In this document: piece after piece, positions 6,421-6,562 of the stretch
Numbering within the stretch: the first letter of the stretch is position 1
How the letters are laid out: every line of letters begins with the position of its first letter
Assembly (NCBI GenBank): GCA_902619055.1
Contig: CACNCW010000040.1
Location: forward strand, 1 to 6,562
DNA from: an uncultured Alphaproteobacteria bacterium
Lineage (GTDB): Bacteria; Pseudomonadota; Alphaproteobacteria; HIMB59; GCA-002718135
Reading direction: 5' to 3'
Length of the DNA stretch: 6,562 nt
Made by a program: the position numbers and the translations under genes
Notes under the pieces: generated by a model
Databases searched by the model: none
The model's input: only the letters and a program-made list of their open reading frames with translations
What the model was told of the DNA's origin: nothing

Positions 6421-6562
6421 ATGTTTTTAATAAATTGCCCATACTGTGGAGAAAGAGATCAAGCTGAGTTTTCTTGTGGAGGTGAAGCGCATATTGCAAG
6501 ACCAAAAAATCCTCCTGAACTCTCTGATGATCAATGGGCAGAATATTTATTCTTGCGAAAGA
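6421..6562 (+). CDS. soxD: Sarcosine oxidase, delta subunit (C-terminus beyond the right edge)
   Basis: SoxD is the small zinc-binding subunit of heterotetrameric sarcosine oxidase. The frame is open from the ATG at 6421 to the window end, giving 47 codons of a protein usually near 90-100 residues. The start, FLINCPYCGERDQAEFSCGG (2-21), is the characteristic SoxD opening. C6 and C9 match the first two zinc ligands of known delta subunits; the remaining ligands lie beyond the edge. QWAEYLFLRK at the end also fits the family. The gap after soxB is three bases with no SD, which suggests translational coupling. soxA and soxG would be expected next. Confidence 0.93.
   Translation, partial: MFLINCPYCGERDQAEFSCGGEAHIARPKNPPELSDDQWAEYLFLRK

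Overview
The window looks like chromosomal sequence from an AT-rich, gene-dense marine alphaproteobacterium of the SAR11 (Pelagibacterales) type. This rests on very low GC by eye, Lys/Asn/Ile-rich proteins, intergenic gaps of 3 to 93 bases, and a formate-tetrahydrofolate ligase next to a heterotetrameric sarcosine oxidase operon. The organism is inferred from style and gene content, not from a marker gene. No tRNA, rRNA, mobile element, CRISPR array or prophage trace was seen, and no gene-free stretch exceeds 93 bases.

Left half (1-2443, all minus strand). Read in the direction of transcription, the order is trhO (rhodanese-type tRNA U34 hydroxylase), rpmG (ribosomal protein L33) and phrB (class I photolyase, cut by the left window edge at residue 408). 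trhO and rpmG are complete. phrB runs off the edge with an open frame and lacks roughly its last 60-70 residues. A perfect TATAAT box lies between trhO and rpmG. The rpmG-phrB gap carries three 7-base A/T repeats in alternating orientation at exact 10-base spacing.

Strand switch (2444-2476). Only 33 bases separate the divergent starts of trhO and a methylenetetrahydrofolate reductase (MTHFR) family gene. Candidate -10 boxes for the two directions overlap, and both transcripts would have almost no leader.

Right half (2477-6562, all plus strand). The order is an MTHFR-like gene, a 93-base spacer, fhs, soxB and the start of soxD (cut by the right edge). Sarcosine oxidase (SoxBDAG) demethylates sarcosine to glycine and passes the methyl carbon to tetrahydrofolate (THF) as 5,10-methylene-THF. 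A MTHFR-family enzyme interconverts methylene-THF and 5-methyl-THF. Fhs interconverts 10-formyl-THF and formate with ATP. Together they fit a cassette that oxidises methyl groups from glycine betaine, dimethylglycine or sarcosine (possibly also DMSP) to formate and recovers ATP. FolD, soxA and soxG are not in view. The families are known, so I do not claim a wholly new system. The points most worth following up are the unusual active-site loop of the MTHFR-like protein and the fhs-soxBD linkage.
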